Source of the DNA: Paratinospora sagittata
Lineage: Eukaryota; Streptophyta; Magnoliopsida; Ranunculales; Menispermaceae
Reading direction: 5' to 3'
DNA length: 64,000 nt
Assembly (NCBI GenBank): GCA_035771175.1
Contig: CM069589.1
Location: 30,448,201 to 30,512,200 of the forward strand
Below are positions 44,975-57,032 of this stretch, in pieces. The first letter of the stretch is position 1; each line of letters opens with the position of its first letter. The notes under the pieces are model-generated. The model searched no databases. It was not told where the DNA came from and worked only from the letters and a program-made list of their open reading frames with translations. The translations under genes and the position numbers were made by a program.

Positions 44975-46516
44975 TGATAAGTTGAGTTTTAATAGTTAGC
45001 TTGCATCTTAATTTGAAGTTTTTTGTGTTCATTCAATTAGTTTTTAGGTGTTTTTGCTTGATTAATATACTTAGTTGTTTTAGATGCATTTAGGCTTTAT
45101 CTTAGGTATTGATAGGTTGTTATCATGAATAAATGACTTATTGATACATGTTAATATCATAGAAGTCATATGTTTTGAGTATATTTCATTGTAGTTTATT
45201 CTTTGATTAATTGCTTGGAATTGACTTGTTTTTGATTTGTTTTGTAGGTAAATAAGGAGTCCAAAGTGGGTTGAATCAAGTCTAAATTGATGTTCAAAAA
45301 AAGTTAAAAATATGTGCAAGAAGTGGAAGAAAATTGGTTAAGTGCACAATAAGGAAGTCGATGCGGAGCAGAAAAAAATGGCTAAGTCCACAATTGGGCA
45401 CACAAACGAGGCTTTGGGCGCCGCAACGCCCAAGAACCCTTAATCCAGTGCCCGGTGCCCTTCGCGGCGCTGGTGACACACAATCTGGGCACCGCTGCGC
45501 CACTCACGGCACCAGTAATTCAAGTTGTTTTTTAGCAACTCTTCCCAGTTTAGCAAGTTTTCTAAGAGATATTGGACGACTTAGGGGGGATGATAGATGG
45601 ATTTTTAGGGTTTTTCGAGAGGAAGAAGAGGAGGCAAGAAGAAAAGAACAAAGAGCAACAGGAGATTTGAAGAAACCAAGAGAAGAAAGGAGATTTACCA
45701 CCATTGAAGGGGGTTTCTTACTTAGTTTTCTTCTCTTTATGCTTGTAACGCTTATTTCCATAGTTTTATATCTTTTTATTCTTGTATCCATGATTACAAA
45801 TATGAGCTAAACTTCTTATCTAGAGGTTTAATTGATCTATGTTGGATCTTATGGTTTGAATAATATATATTTGTTCTTTATTGATTTGTGGTTTTATTTG
45901 CAATTTCCGATCCTTAATGCTTACAAATTGTTGGCCACTTTTTGTATAATCTTAGATTTGGTATTTATCACTCAAGAGAGGGGATATTGAATTGGATTAG
46001 GGAAATTGCGACCGAGGGTAATTGTATCATGTTGAGAAACCTACAATTCCTTTGGAAATCACTTAAAAATGGATCCCAAACCTTAATGCATGTCTAATAC
46101 ATTTGTTTATCACTTGGGAAAGGGAATTAATGTGTTAGGCATAGGTAATTGAACTATCACTTGGAAGAAGGGTTTGATTGATTTATGATCCATGATTTAT
46201 AATTCCATTATTAAATGATTTGCATGATCTTTTGAAAACTATAAGTGACAACATAGTGAAATTAATCCTCTAGAGTTTCTAATCATTGTTTTTCCCCCAA
46301 TTTAGTTTAATTTGCATTGATTTACTTTAATTTTGTTTGTTTTAATTCAAGCACATTAAATCATCTCTTTTTATCACCTAAATAAAATTAATCTCATAGT
46401 AGTATTGTGCATTTATTTCAGAAAACTTACTTTTCCCTGTGGATACGATACTCGACTTACCTCGGTTTTACAACTTGATAAATTTGTTCACTTGCGAATT
46501 TAAATTTTCTCTATCA
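44975..46516 (+). mobile_element. 5' LTR of Athila-a
   Basis: TGATAAGTTGAGTTTT...TTCTCTATCA, 1542 bp. A GC-rich patch with GGCGC motifs (about 45415-45515) stands out in AT-rich sequence. In the second half are three CACTYRRGARAGGG-like words (about 45969, 46111, 46156). The 158-codon frame at 45334-45810 recurs in the 3' LTR only because the LTRs are copies. Confidence 0.93.
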
Positions 46517-46522
46517 AGTTTT

Positions 46523-46539
46523 TGGTGCAGTTGCTGGGG
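46523..46539 (+). promoter_or_regulatory. Primer-binding site (tRNA-Asp type), Athila-a
   Basis: TGGTGCAGTTGCTGGGG, derived with four mismatches from TGGCGCCGTTGCCGGGG, the complement of the plant tRNA-Asp 3' end used by Athila elements. Confidence 0.8.
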
Positions 46540-46686
46540 AGGAGTGTCAATTTTTTTGTTATTAATACCATTGCAAATTGATTTTAATTTTAATTTACGT
46601 ATTTTTGTTTGTTTTTTTTATTTTTATATTTCTGAGGTTGTTATTTTTTTTTGTGTTAGGTTTCACTGGTTCATGCGACGGTCCAC

Positions 46687-48087
46687 ATGAACACCTTCTT
46701 AGGGATGTGTGACACGATTAAGATCAACGTAGTCCCAGAAGAGAAAATAAGACTGAGACTATTCCTCTTCACTAAGGGACAAGGCAAGATTGTGGCTCCA
46801 ATCTCTATTGCCAGGGAGCATAAATACATGGGAAGAGATGCTCTAAAAGTTTCTTCAGAAATTCTTCACACCTGCAAGGATTTCACAATTGAGAGCAGAG
46901 ATCAGTCAGTTCAGACAACTAGAGTCTGAATCTTTATATGAGGCGTAAGAGAGATTTAAAGACTTCTTGAGAAGATGTTCTCAACATGAATACCAAGAGT
47001 TGTTGTAGATTCAGATGTTCTACAATGCCATGATCTTATCTACAAGGTCATTGGTTGATGTTGCATCAGGAGGTACACTATTAGGGAAGACAGCAAATGA
47101 TGCATTGATGTTGATTGAAGAGATGGCCTCCAATACATATGAACATTCAAGTTCAAGTGAGAGGGCGCCAATCAAGAAAATAACTGGTTTGCATGAGGTT
47201 GATCAAATAACCTCTTTGTCTGCACAGATGGCTAGTATGCTGCATCACATGGCAGCTTTATCTGACAAGGTTTCCACTCTACAAGTAAGTCCTTTATCTT
47301 CCATAGCATCCATTGCAACTGCAAGTTCAGTTTCTCAAAGTTTTGGTGGTCAAGAAGAGCAAGTACAGTTTGTGAACAACAAATTGTACAATTATAGAGG
47401 CAACCAATTTGGCAATCAAGTGCCAAATCAGTATCATCTAGGAGTTAGGAATCATGAAATTTTTTCCTACTCCAACAATAGAAATGTGTTGCAACCACCA
47501 CCGGGGTTTAACTCACAAGGGCAAGTTCAAGAGAAGAAACCAAGTCTTGAAGAAGCAATGACTACTTTTCTGAATGATTCAAACAAGAGGTTCACCAAGA
47601 GTGAAACAAAGTTGGATGAATTGGCTGCTCACATGGCCAATCAAATGAGTACCATGAGTCAAATGATAACTCAAGTGAGCAACTTGGGTGCCATTGTTAA
47701 GAATTTGGAGACTCAAGTTGGGCAAGTGGCTGCACAAATGAGTGCACAATAGAGCAACAACACTTTTTCAAGCAATACAAAGATTAATCCAAGAGAGCAA
47801 TGCAAAGCCATAACTTTGAGAAGTGGTGGAGAGGTTGAACATTCCAATCCAGCGAGTACAACTACAACCACTCCTACTTCTACACAAGTTGCTGAGGAAG
47901 TGTCCTTATCCGAGAAAGAAGACCAAGCATCCAAAGAAAAAGAAGATGAGGAGAAAAGGAAAACAAAAGGCAAGGCACCTATGAAAGAAGACTTTGTTCC
48001 AAGGAGGATCACTTTTTCTGGTAACCTTCCTATTTTAAAAAGTTATATTCCATTTCTTCAAAGATTTCAGAAAAAAGAAATTAAATG
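46687..48087 (+). pseudogene. gag: Athila-a gag, broken
   Basis: Starts MNTFLGMCDTIKINVVPEEK (the gypsy Gag pattern 'FL.MC.TIKINGVPED..RLRLF'), shifts frame near 46780, continues as DKARLWLQSLLPGS, FLQKFFTPAR and FRQLESESLYEA, then is open from about 47015 (MFYNAMILSTRSLVDVASGG, LIEEMASN). The C-terminal half contains Gln-rich coiled-coil-like stretches (LAAHMANQMSTMSQMI). A TAG at 47750 and a shift near 48085 separate it from the protease. No zinc knuckle is seen. Confidence 0.88.
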
Positions 48088-48825
48088 AGCAATTTACAAA
48101 AAACTTAGATATTTTCAAAAGAATTCACATCAATATTCCTCTTGCAGATGCCCAACTATGCCAAATTTATGAAGGATGTGATGAGCAAGAAGAGGAAGTT
48201 GGTAGAGTTTGAAACTATGAAGTTGGGAGAAGAATGCAGTGCGATCCTCCAAAAGAAGCTACCTCAGAAATTAAAAGATCCAGGGATTTTTACTATTACA
48301 TGCATTATTGGTAGTTCTTCTTTTGATAAAGTTTTGAGTGATCTAGGTGCCAGTATTAACCTTATGCCCTTGTCTATTTTCAGGAAACTCAATATTGGGG
48401 AGGTGAAACCCACAACTATATCACTCCAACTAGCTGACAGATCCATGACATATCCTAGGGGAGTGATAGAGGATGTTCTTGTGAAGGTTGATAAGTTTAT
48501 CTTCCCAGTGGATTTTGTGGTTCTTGACATCGAGGAAGATGATGAGATTCCTATCATTTTGGGGAGGCCATTCCTTGCAACCGGAAGAGCCCTTATTGAT
48601 GTTCAGAAGGGAGAACTCACACTCAGAGTGAATGATGAAGAGGTGATGTTCAACCTCTACAAGTCATTCAAGTTTTCGGATGACAAGGACAGTTGTAATA
48701 GAGTGGACATTGTTGCGAGGTGCATTCAGGAGGTTAAAAAGGAGAGATCACCTGTAGATCCCCTGGAGAGATGTTTGTTGTACTCACTAACAGATGAGAC
48801 AGAGGATGATGTTGAAGAACAATAG
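48088..48825 (+). pseudogene. pol: Athila-a aspartic protease region
   Basis: Open from 48142 (MQMPNYAKFMKDVMSKKRKL, the usual lead-in) with active site DLGASINLMP, flap-region LQLADRSMTYPRGVIEDVLVK and the C-terminal ILGRPFLATGRALIDV. The catalytic Asp and the hydrophobic-hydrophobic-Gly pattern are intact. A TAG at 48823 separates it from RT in the same frame. Confidence 0.92.
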
Positions 48826-50430
48826 ATGATAATGGTTTTGGATACACCACCAATTCCGTTTTCTCAAGCTAAGGTCGAAGATATCAGTGTTGCATCTTCT
48901 ATTGAGTCAAGTGTCCCCAAGCCAGAGTTGAAGCCTCTTCCAAATCATCTCAGTTATGTTTTTTTGGGCAAGGATGAGATATTTCCAGTGATTATTTCAT
49001 CCACCTTGTCTACTGTTCAAGAGGAAAAGCTGTTGAGGATCCTAAGGGAGCACAAATCAGCTATTGGATGGACAATTGCAGACATAAAGGGGATTAGTCC
49101 ATCTATTTGCATGCACAAGATACTCATGGAGGACGCATACATGGCCACAGTGGACCATCAAAGGAGGTTGAATCCTGCAATGAAAGAAGTGGTCAAAGCT
49201 GAGGTACTGAAATGGCTCAAGGCAGACATCATCTATGCCATATCTTATTCAGCATGGGTAAGCCCTATACATGTTGTCCCTATGAAAGGCAGTGATCAAG
49301 AATGAAAAGGATGAAATGATCTCTTCATGTACTGTTACTGGTTGGAGGGTGTGCATTGACTACAAAAAACTGAATAAGGCCACCAGAAAAGATCATTTTC
49401 CATTGCCATTCATTGATCAGATGTTGGACCGTTTGGCAGGATTTGAGTTCTACTGTTTCCTTGATGGATATTATGGATATAATCAGATTGTCATTGCTCC
49501 AGAGGACCAGGAGAAGACTATATTCACATGTCCCTATGGCACTTTTGCCTTTAGGAAGATGCTCTTTGGGTTATGTAATGCTCCAGCCACTTTTCAGAGG
49601 TGCATGATGGACATATTTGCTGATTTGATAGAGGATGTGCTGGAAGTCTTCATGGATGACTTTTCTGTTTTTGGGTCTTCTTTTGATCATTGTTTGAGGA
49701 ACCTTTCACTTGTGTTACAAAGGTGTGAGGAGAAAAACCTTGTGTTGAATTGGGAGAAATGCCATTTTATGGTACAAGAAGGAATTATTTTGGGCCATAG
49801 AGTTTCTTCCAAAGGGTTGGAAGTGGACAGAGCAAAGATTGTGGCAATTGAGAAACTCATCCATCCAATTAATGTCAAGGGTATAAGAAGTTTTCTTGGA
49901 CATGCTGGGTTTTATATATGGTTTATCAAGGACTTCTCCAAGATTACTAAGCCTCTCTGTAATCTTTTGGAGAAGGTTGTGCCATTTATGTTTGATAAAG
50001 CATGTGTACAAGCTTTTGATCACTTGAAGAAAGCTCTTATTTCAGCTCCCATCATGATAGTGCCAAACTGGACAGAGCCATTTGAGTTAATGTGTGATGC
50101 CAGTGATTATGTAGTTGGAGCTGTGTTGGGTCAGAGGCGAGATAAAATCTTCAAAGCCATATACTATGCCAGTAGAACGTTGGATGAGGCTTAAAGAAAT
50201 TACACCATCACAGAAAAGGAATTATTGGCAGTGGTATATGCCTGTGATAAGTTCAGGCCTTGTCTTGTTGGTTCCAAGGTCATTGTCTGCACAGATCATG
50301 CATCCATTCATTACCTATTTGCTAAGAAAGATGCCAAGCCCAGATTGATTAGATGGATTATCCTTCTTCAGGAGTTTGATCTTGATATCAAGGATAAGAA
50401 GGAAAGTGAGAATGTGGTAGCTGATCACCT
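48826..50430 (+). pseudogene. pol: Athila-a reverse transcriptase and RNase H, broken
   Basis: RT starts HKSAIGWTIADIKGISPSIC, shifts frame at 49292-49305 (small deletion after VVPMKG) and continues open through WRVCIDYKKLNKATRKDHFPLPFID, CPYGTFAFRKMLFGLCNAPATFQRCM and the catalytic FMDD (VFMDDFSVFGSS). The tether and RNase H follow ([17 protein letters not shown], then after a TAA at 50192 [41 protein letters not shown]). RT and RNase H catalytic residues are present, so loss of function is due to the breaks. Confidence 0.93.
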
Positions 50431-51743
50431 CTCAAGGCTACAGACACAAGCAAAAGATGATGTGGGGCTTATTAAAAAAGCATTTCCTGATGAACAACTG
50501 TATGCCCTGAGTGAGAAGCTTCTTTGGGATGCAGATTTGGTCAATTTTGTGGTTAGTGGCATCTTACCTCCAGATATCTCCTCAGCTCAGAAGAAGAAGT
50601 TCCTCTATGGTGCTAGATTTTTTATGTGGGATGAGCCATTCTTATACAAGAGGTGTATCCGAAGATGTGTGCCAAAAACTAAAGTTCAAGCCATACTCAG
50701 AGATTGTCACTCTTCCTTGTATGATGGTCATTTTGGTCACCAAAGAACTGCGTACAAAGTCTTGCAAAGCGGATTTTACTGGCCAACCTTGTTCAAGGAC
50801 AGTTATGTGTTTGTGAAGTCATGTGATCAGTGCCAAAGACAAGGGAATATTTCCAAACATGATGAGATGCCCATGAAGACTTTTGTTGAGGTTGAGTTAT
50901 TTGATGTGTGGGGCATTGATTTCATGGGACCTTTCCCATTCTCTAACGGCAAGTTATATATTTTGTTGGCGATTGATTATGTGTCAAAGTGGGTTGAAGT
51001 TGTTGCTACTACCACAAATGATGCTCGTGTTGTACTAAAATTCCTTCAGAAGAACATTTTCACAAGATTTGGTACTCTAAGAGCTATCATAAGTGATGAA
51101 GGCTCCCATTTTTTCAACAAACTTTTCAAAGCTTTACTTTCTAAGTATGGAGTCAAGCATAAGGTAGCTTTGGCCTATCATCCACAGTCTAATGAACAAG
51201 CCGAGGTCTCTAATCGGGAAGTGAAAAGAATTTTGGAGAAGACTATGAGTACTAATAGGAATGTCTCCATTTAAACTTGTCTTTGGGAAGTGTTGTCATT
51301 TACCATGTGAGTTGGAACATCACGCTTATTGGGCAATAAGAAAGTTGAATTTTGATATGAAGGCTTATGGAGAGCGAAGACTACTTCAACTCAATGAAAT
51401 GGATAGGTTTAGACAAGATGCCTTTGAGAATGCTAAGATCTACAAGGAAAGAACCAAGGGTTGGCATGACAAGAATATCTTGAGGAAAGAGTTCCTTCCA
51501 GGTCAACAAGTTCTCCTATACAATTCAAGATTGAGGCTTTTTCCTGAAAAGTTGAAGTCTAAGTGGTCTGGGTCATTTATGGTTACAAAAGTTTTCCCCT
51601 ATGGAGCTGTAGAGCTACAAAGCCAAGTTGGTGGTCGGTTGTTTCAAGTGAATGGGCAAAGGGTGAAGCACTACTTGGAGCATTTGATCCAAGCATGGAG
51701 AAGTTACCCCTTCATCAACCATCATGAGCGAGAAAAGAGATAG
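50431..51743 (+). pseudogene. pol: Athila-a integrase, with a ~30-codon deletion
   Basis: Zinc-binding HHCC region ([16 protein letters not shown]...CDQCQRQG), core with D (WGIDFMGPF), D ([12 protein letters not shown]) and E ([14 protein letters not shown]), and a C-terminal region (LVFGKCCHLPCELEHHAYW, GRLFQVNGQRVKHYLEHL). Between KRILEKT and [11 protein letters not shown] about 30 codons seen in Athila-b (the [12 protein letters not shown] region) are missing and the frame shifts near 51261-51274. The end at 51741 is a natural stop. Confidence 0.92.
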
Positions 51744-53353
51744 TCTAGCTAATGACTATCAAGAAGGGCTTGTTGGGAGGCAACCCAACCAATTTTTGTC
51801 TATGTTTCTGTTTTTATTTTTAGTCATTGTAGTATAGAAATTGAGTTTTTGACTTCTACTAGTGAAATTCATTTTTGTCCCCTTCTGGTTTTAATTCAAG
51901 TTTAGGGGGCTGCTACTAAGAGAAAGAAAAGCATTTTGGAAGACTTCTACCCTCGTGGGTTAGGGGAGTATCGTTACCTTCCTGTTATATTGCTTTCTTT
52001 GTGTGCACGTTTTTGCATTGAGGACAATGCCAACTTCAAGTTTGGGGAGAGTTCGAATTCTGGTGTCTTTAATGGAAATTTTTGAAATTTTTGTTTTTGA
52101 TAAGTATAGATCATGAATAAATCCATATTCCCTGATGAACGTTGATTTGATTTAATCTTGTATGGATGGTTTATGAAAAGACTATCACTAGGTTTTGAAC
52201 ATGACCTGTGGAAAATTAGAAAGTACTCTTAAGTGTGTGTGCTTGATTCGTTTTGCCATGCTTATTTGAAATTTTTGTTGACTTTTGAGTATAAAATTAT
52301 GATCATGAGTTCCATTTGCTATTTAAATTGAGATTTTGCAAGTTAAGCTTTATTGAATCTTACTTTTCAAACTGAACTCTAGAACTTGCTTGATCTCTTC
52401 TCAAGGTTAAATCCTAGGAATCACACCATGTGAGATATGATGTAGGCCATCGTTGGACAGTTTGAGACATAAAACCCACCTAGCTGTGTACTACCCCTAG
52501 TTACCTATTTTGAGCTTTATATACTGTTCTTTGTCATCTAAAATGATTAGTCACGGCCGTTGATAAAAATTCTCCTATTTTTCACCCTTGCATCCTTAAA
52601 TCTTTGAAATAAATGAATTATAATGGGTTGGGTTGTTTTTCATGAGAATTTATGTGTAAATGTGCTATGGAATGAGAATGTATGTGAAGGTGATGAGAAA
52701 AAGTTCAAAACGTGTAAAAAGAAGAAAAAGAAAGATGAAGAAGAAAAATAATGAAAAGAAAATGTATAGTCTTCATCAATGAGTGAATTAAATAAGTTTG
52801 GGGGTATGTAAAGGGTGATGTGATGATTCATTTTATAAGGCATGAGATGTTTAAAGGTGCTATGTATAAATGATGTTTTGGGTGTATTGAGTTGCATTTT
52901 ATCCATGTTGTCAAACCCTTAACCTTAGCCTTACGTTACAAACTAACAAAATCCTATTAATCTTAATTGGTGTGAGTCCTATATTAGTGGAGAGAAGTGT
53001 GAAAAGCAAGCATATGAAGTTCATGTTTTGTTTCGTTGAGATTATATTCTTATCTTGCTTGCATTGGTCTGTATAATTTATGAGTGGTCATGTGAATGAT
53101 TTTTTGTGTTTTTTTTGTCAATGAGGATAAAAGAGAATGCATTTCTTTGCAAATTGAAATTATAGACAACAAGTTTAAACTTTCGAAGTTTTCCTTGAGT
53201 CGTGTTGTGTGGAATGGATGCTTTCTTTGAGATCATGAGAACCCATTTTTACAAGTCAAATTTTTGTTCATTTTGGAATATGTGAAGAGTCTATTTGTTT
53301 ACATTCATTTTTCTCTTTGCTTGGGATGATCAAAGTCTAAGTTTGGGGGAATT
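51744..53353 (+). other. Athila-a 3' non-coding region with hairpins and repeated PPT-like motifs
   Basis: No coding region. A hairpin TTGGG-AGGCAA-CCCAA at 51773-51788 lies just after the pol stop. A second hairpin GCATTG-AGGA-CAATGC is at 52015-52030. Four AAGTTTGGGGG-like tracts lie at 51899, 52039, 52795 and 53339; the last abuts the LTR and is the presumed polypurine tract. The same items occur in Athila-b. Confidence 0.7.
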
Positions 53354-54873
53354 TGATAAGTTGAGTTTTAATAGTTAGTTTGCATCTTAATTTGACAAAT
53401 TTTTGTGTTCATTTGATTAGTTTTTAGGTGTTTTTGCTTAATTAATATACTTAGTTCTTTTAGATGCATTTAGGCTTTATCTTAGGTATTGATAGGCTTT
53501 TATCATGAATAATTGACTTATTGATACATGTTAATATCATAGAAGTCATATGTTTTGAGTATATTTCATTGTAGTTTATTCTTTGATTAATTGCTTGGAA
53601 TTTACACTTGTTTTTTATTTGTTTTGTAGGTAAATAAGGAGTCCAAAGTGGGTTGAATCAAGGCTAAATTGATGTTCAAAAAAAGTTAAAAATATGTGCA
53701 AAACATGTGCAAGAAGTGTGCAAGAAAATTGGTTAAGTCCACAATTGGGCACGCAAATGAGGCTCGGGGACCCGCAGCGCCCAACAACCCTTAACGCAGC
53801 GCCGCAGCGCCGCAGCGCCACTCACGACGCTGGTAACACACAATCGGGGCGCTGCGGTGCCACTCGCGGCGCCTGTAATTCAAGTAGCTTTTTAGCAACT
53901 CTTCCCAATTTAGCAAGTTTTCTAAGAGATATTGGACGACTTAGGGGGGGTGGTAGATGGATTTTTAGGGTTTTTCGAGAGGAAGAAGAGGAGGCAAGAA
54001 GAAAAGAACAAAGAGCAACGGGAGATTTGAAGAAACCAAGAGAAGAAAGGAGATTCACCATTGAAGGGGGTTTCTGACTTAGTTTTCTTCTCTTTATGCT
54101 TGTGATGCTTATTTTCGTAGTTTTATATCTTTTTAATCTTATATCCATGATTATGAATATGAGCTAAAATTCTAATCTAGAGGTTTAATTGATCTATGTT
54201 GGATCTTATAGTTTGAATAATATATATTTGTTTTTTATTGATTTGTGGATTTATTTGCAATTTCCGATCCTTAATGCTTACAAATTGTTGGCCACTTTTT
54301 ATATGATCTTAGATTTGGTATCTATCACTCGAGAGAGGGGATAATGAATTGGATTAGGGAAATCGCGGCCGAGGGTAATTGTATCGTGTTGAGAAATCCA
54401 CAATTCCTTTGGAAATCACTTAAAAATGGATCCCAAACCTTAATACATGTCTAATACATTGGTTTATCACTTGGGAAAGGGAATTAATGTGTTAGGCATA
54501 AGTAATTGAACTATCACTTGGAAGAGGGGTTTGATTGATTTATGAACCATGATTTATAATTCCATGATTAAATGATTTGCATGATCTTTTGAAAACCATA
54601 AGTGACAACATAGTGAAATTAATCCTCTAGAGTTTTTTAATCATTGTTTTTCCCCCAATTTAGTTTAATTTGCATTGATTTACTTTAATTTTGTTTGTTT
54701 TAATTCAAGCACATTAAATCATCCTTTTTATCACCTAAATAAAATTAATCTCATAGTAGTATTAGGCATTTATTTCAGTAAAATTACTTTTCCCTGTGGA
54801 TACGATACCCGACTCACCTCGATTTTACAACTTGATAATTTTGTTCACTTGCGAATTTAAGTTTTCTGTATCA
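53354..54873 (+). mobile_element. 3' LTR of Athila-a
   Basis: TGATAAGTTGAGTTTT...TTCTGTATCA, 1520 bp, collinear with the 5' LTR. Its GC-rich patch (53765-53875) contains a small tandem expansion of CGCAGCGC near 53805-53820 compared with the 5' copy. Confidence 0.93.
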
Positions 54874-55559
54874 CAAAGCCATACCATAAAAAGGTGCACA
54901 CTTAGAACAAAAAGGAAAAGTCACTTTGCATGGGTAGAAACAGATATTTTGAATGAGGCTAACCTTGTGGGACCCAAGGCCACTTGGGTACCAAAATCAA
55001 AAGTTTTCTATGTGGTGTAGGATACTCCAAAGAATGATGTATGGTACTTAGATAGTAGATGCTCTAGGCACATGACTGGTAACAAATCAAAATTCTTGAG
55101 CATGGTCCGCAAAGATGGAGGTGTTGTAACATTCGACGACAACAGCAAAGGAAAACTCGTCGGTGTCGGCATTGTTAGGAACGACTCTCTAGCTGTATCT
55201 GATGTTCTTTATATCAGCGGCCTGAAACATAATCTCTTGAGCATAAGTCAATTGTGTGACAAGGGATTTGCCATTATGTTTTAAGTAAATTGTTGCCTTA
55301 TTAAGCATGATACTGAAAATGTTGCATTCATTGCATATAGATCTAAAAATGTTTATACTACAAATTTGCATGATTTGAGTGATTAAAATGTTTCATGTTT
55401 AAGTACTATTGAACAAAATGATGCTTGGTTTTGGCATATGAGACTAGCTCATGTAGGGATGGAAAATATTTCAAAGTTGGCAAAACTTAACCTAGCTAGA
55501 GGCCTCCCTAAAGGAAAATCCTTGAAAGATAAAGTATGTGAGCCATGCCAATGGGGCAA
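54874..55559 (+). pseudogene. pol: Sire-B2 gag end, protease and pre-integrase
   Basis: Continues Sire-B2 after Athila-a (CQSHTIKRC, then WVPKSKVFYVV). The protease reads WYLDSRCSRHMTGNKSKF, so the essential Gly of DSG is Arg. KHNLLSISQLCDKGF and the GAG-pre-integrase FWHMRLAHVGMENIS follow, with stops at about 55282 and 55383. Athila-b cuts it at 55560 in the integrase zinc finger (CEPCQ). Confidence 0.9.
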
Positions 55560-57032
55560 TGATCGTGAAATAGTGCACGACAGTCAAGTTATAATATAAT
55601 CCGATGAAATCGGGTATCATCCTCAGGGTAATTAGAACATTAGCTATCACGTTTTTACCTTAATTTTATCTAGACAATCAAATTCAACTGATTGAGTAAT
55701 TAAATAGTAATGAAAACAACCAATTATTTAACTAGGAAAGCAGTGAAAACAACAGATTATCAATAAAGAAATAATCTAGAGAATCAATTTCACCTTGCTA
55801 TCAACTATGTTCTTTCCAATTATTTATCATTAATGTATTTACTTAGTTTATAAGCCAGAAATCCTAATGTTTCTAACACCCTCTATCGAGTGTCGCGTTA
55901 GAGCATATTCATAAGAATTGATCTCGATCTATCGATAAAGATCTAATTCCTACAAACTCACTAAGATCTATGATCTTTTTTAATGGCTTCAAAGGGTCTT
56001 GATCTCCTATTGGTCTCACGATAACCTAGGCTATATTTCCCTTGTTTCGATCCAAAGTACCCTCTGTCGAGTGCCGCACTTTAGAACTAAGATCATCCAA
56101 TCTGTGATCAAGAGATTGAAAGCATTAACAATGGAGAAATATAAATAAACTATCACAAATCCATTACTAATAATTAAAGCCCTAAACTAGAACATAAAAT
56201 CAAAGTTAGGATCCATTTCTCCTCTAGAACAAAAGCTTAGTTCATAACGTGAATGAAAATAACACAAGACACGGAGAAAACTTCAATAATAAATATTAAT
56301 AACAAACTAGAAAATCTGGAACTTGAATCTTCTTTCGAATCTTCGCATTTCTTCCTCGAAGTCGTCTTGTTCTCCTCTCTATTCCAATGTCCTCTCGAAA
56401 AACCCTCTAAAACCATACAATGTGTGCCCAAAGTCGTGTGTAATTGGAATTTCCAAAATTGTCAAAAACCAATCGTAAGTTGCTAAATTAGCAACTTTTA
56501 AATGCGGGCACCGCGAGGGGTGCTGCGGCGCCCCGTTAAGGGATTCCAGCGCCGGGGAGCTGGGTTACATTTCCTCTAGGCACCGCGATGGGCACCACGG
56601 TGCCCAGAGCCTTCTTTTCCTGATCGCCCTGGCCCTGTGATGAGGACCGCGGCCCTCAGAGCACTGTTTGTGTGCGGTGTTGTGGATTTGGTCATTTTTT
56701 GCTCCTTTTGATTTCCTTCTTGTGGACTTAGCCAATTTTCTTCCACTTTTTGGCTAAGGTTCTTCATGACTCATCATCTAGGCTTTTCATATGTTGTGTC
56801 CATCATTCATGATCACTTCCATACATCTAAATACCTACAAAACAAAACAAAACAAAACAACTAATTAAAACACTCAAAACATAAATTGATCCAACATATA
56901 AATTAACAAACCAAATTAATGCATAAAAACCAATTTGTTCCCAAACTAACATAAACAAACTCAACTGATATATAAATCATTGTAAAACAACTATAAAACA
57001 CTCCTAAAACATGTCTAAATATGCAACTATCA
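55560..57032 (-). mobile_element. 3' LTR of Athila-b
   Basis: TGATCGTGAAATAGTG...ATGCAACTATCA, 1473 bp. GC-rich patch at 56503-56660 (GCGGCGCCCC and similar). It abuts the polypurine tract at 57033. Sense is minus, as fixed by pol. Confidence 0.92.

Larger units (their letters stand above)
44975..54873 (+). mobile_element. Athila-a: full-length Ty3/gypsy element, decayed
   Basis: Two LTRs of about 1.5 kb, flanks CAAGG/CAAAG (4 of 5), a tRNA-Asp-type primer site, gag-pol in order protease-RT-RNase H-integrase, a 1.6 kb 3' non-coding region and a polypurine tract. The RT sequence and primer type indicate the Athila lineage. LTRs look about 94% identical by eye over the first 260 bp. Stops and shifts in every domain make it non-autonomous. 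It inserted into the zinc-knuckle region of Sire-B2 gag. Confidence 0.93.

Noticed and set aside
45334..45810. 158-codon frame in the Athila-a LTR, partly repeated at 53694-54077
   Set aside because: It lies wholly within the LTR and recurs only because the two LTRs are copies; it is absent from Athila-b and shows no domain.
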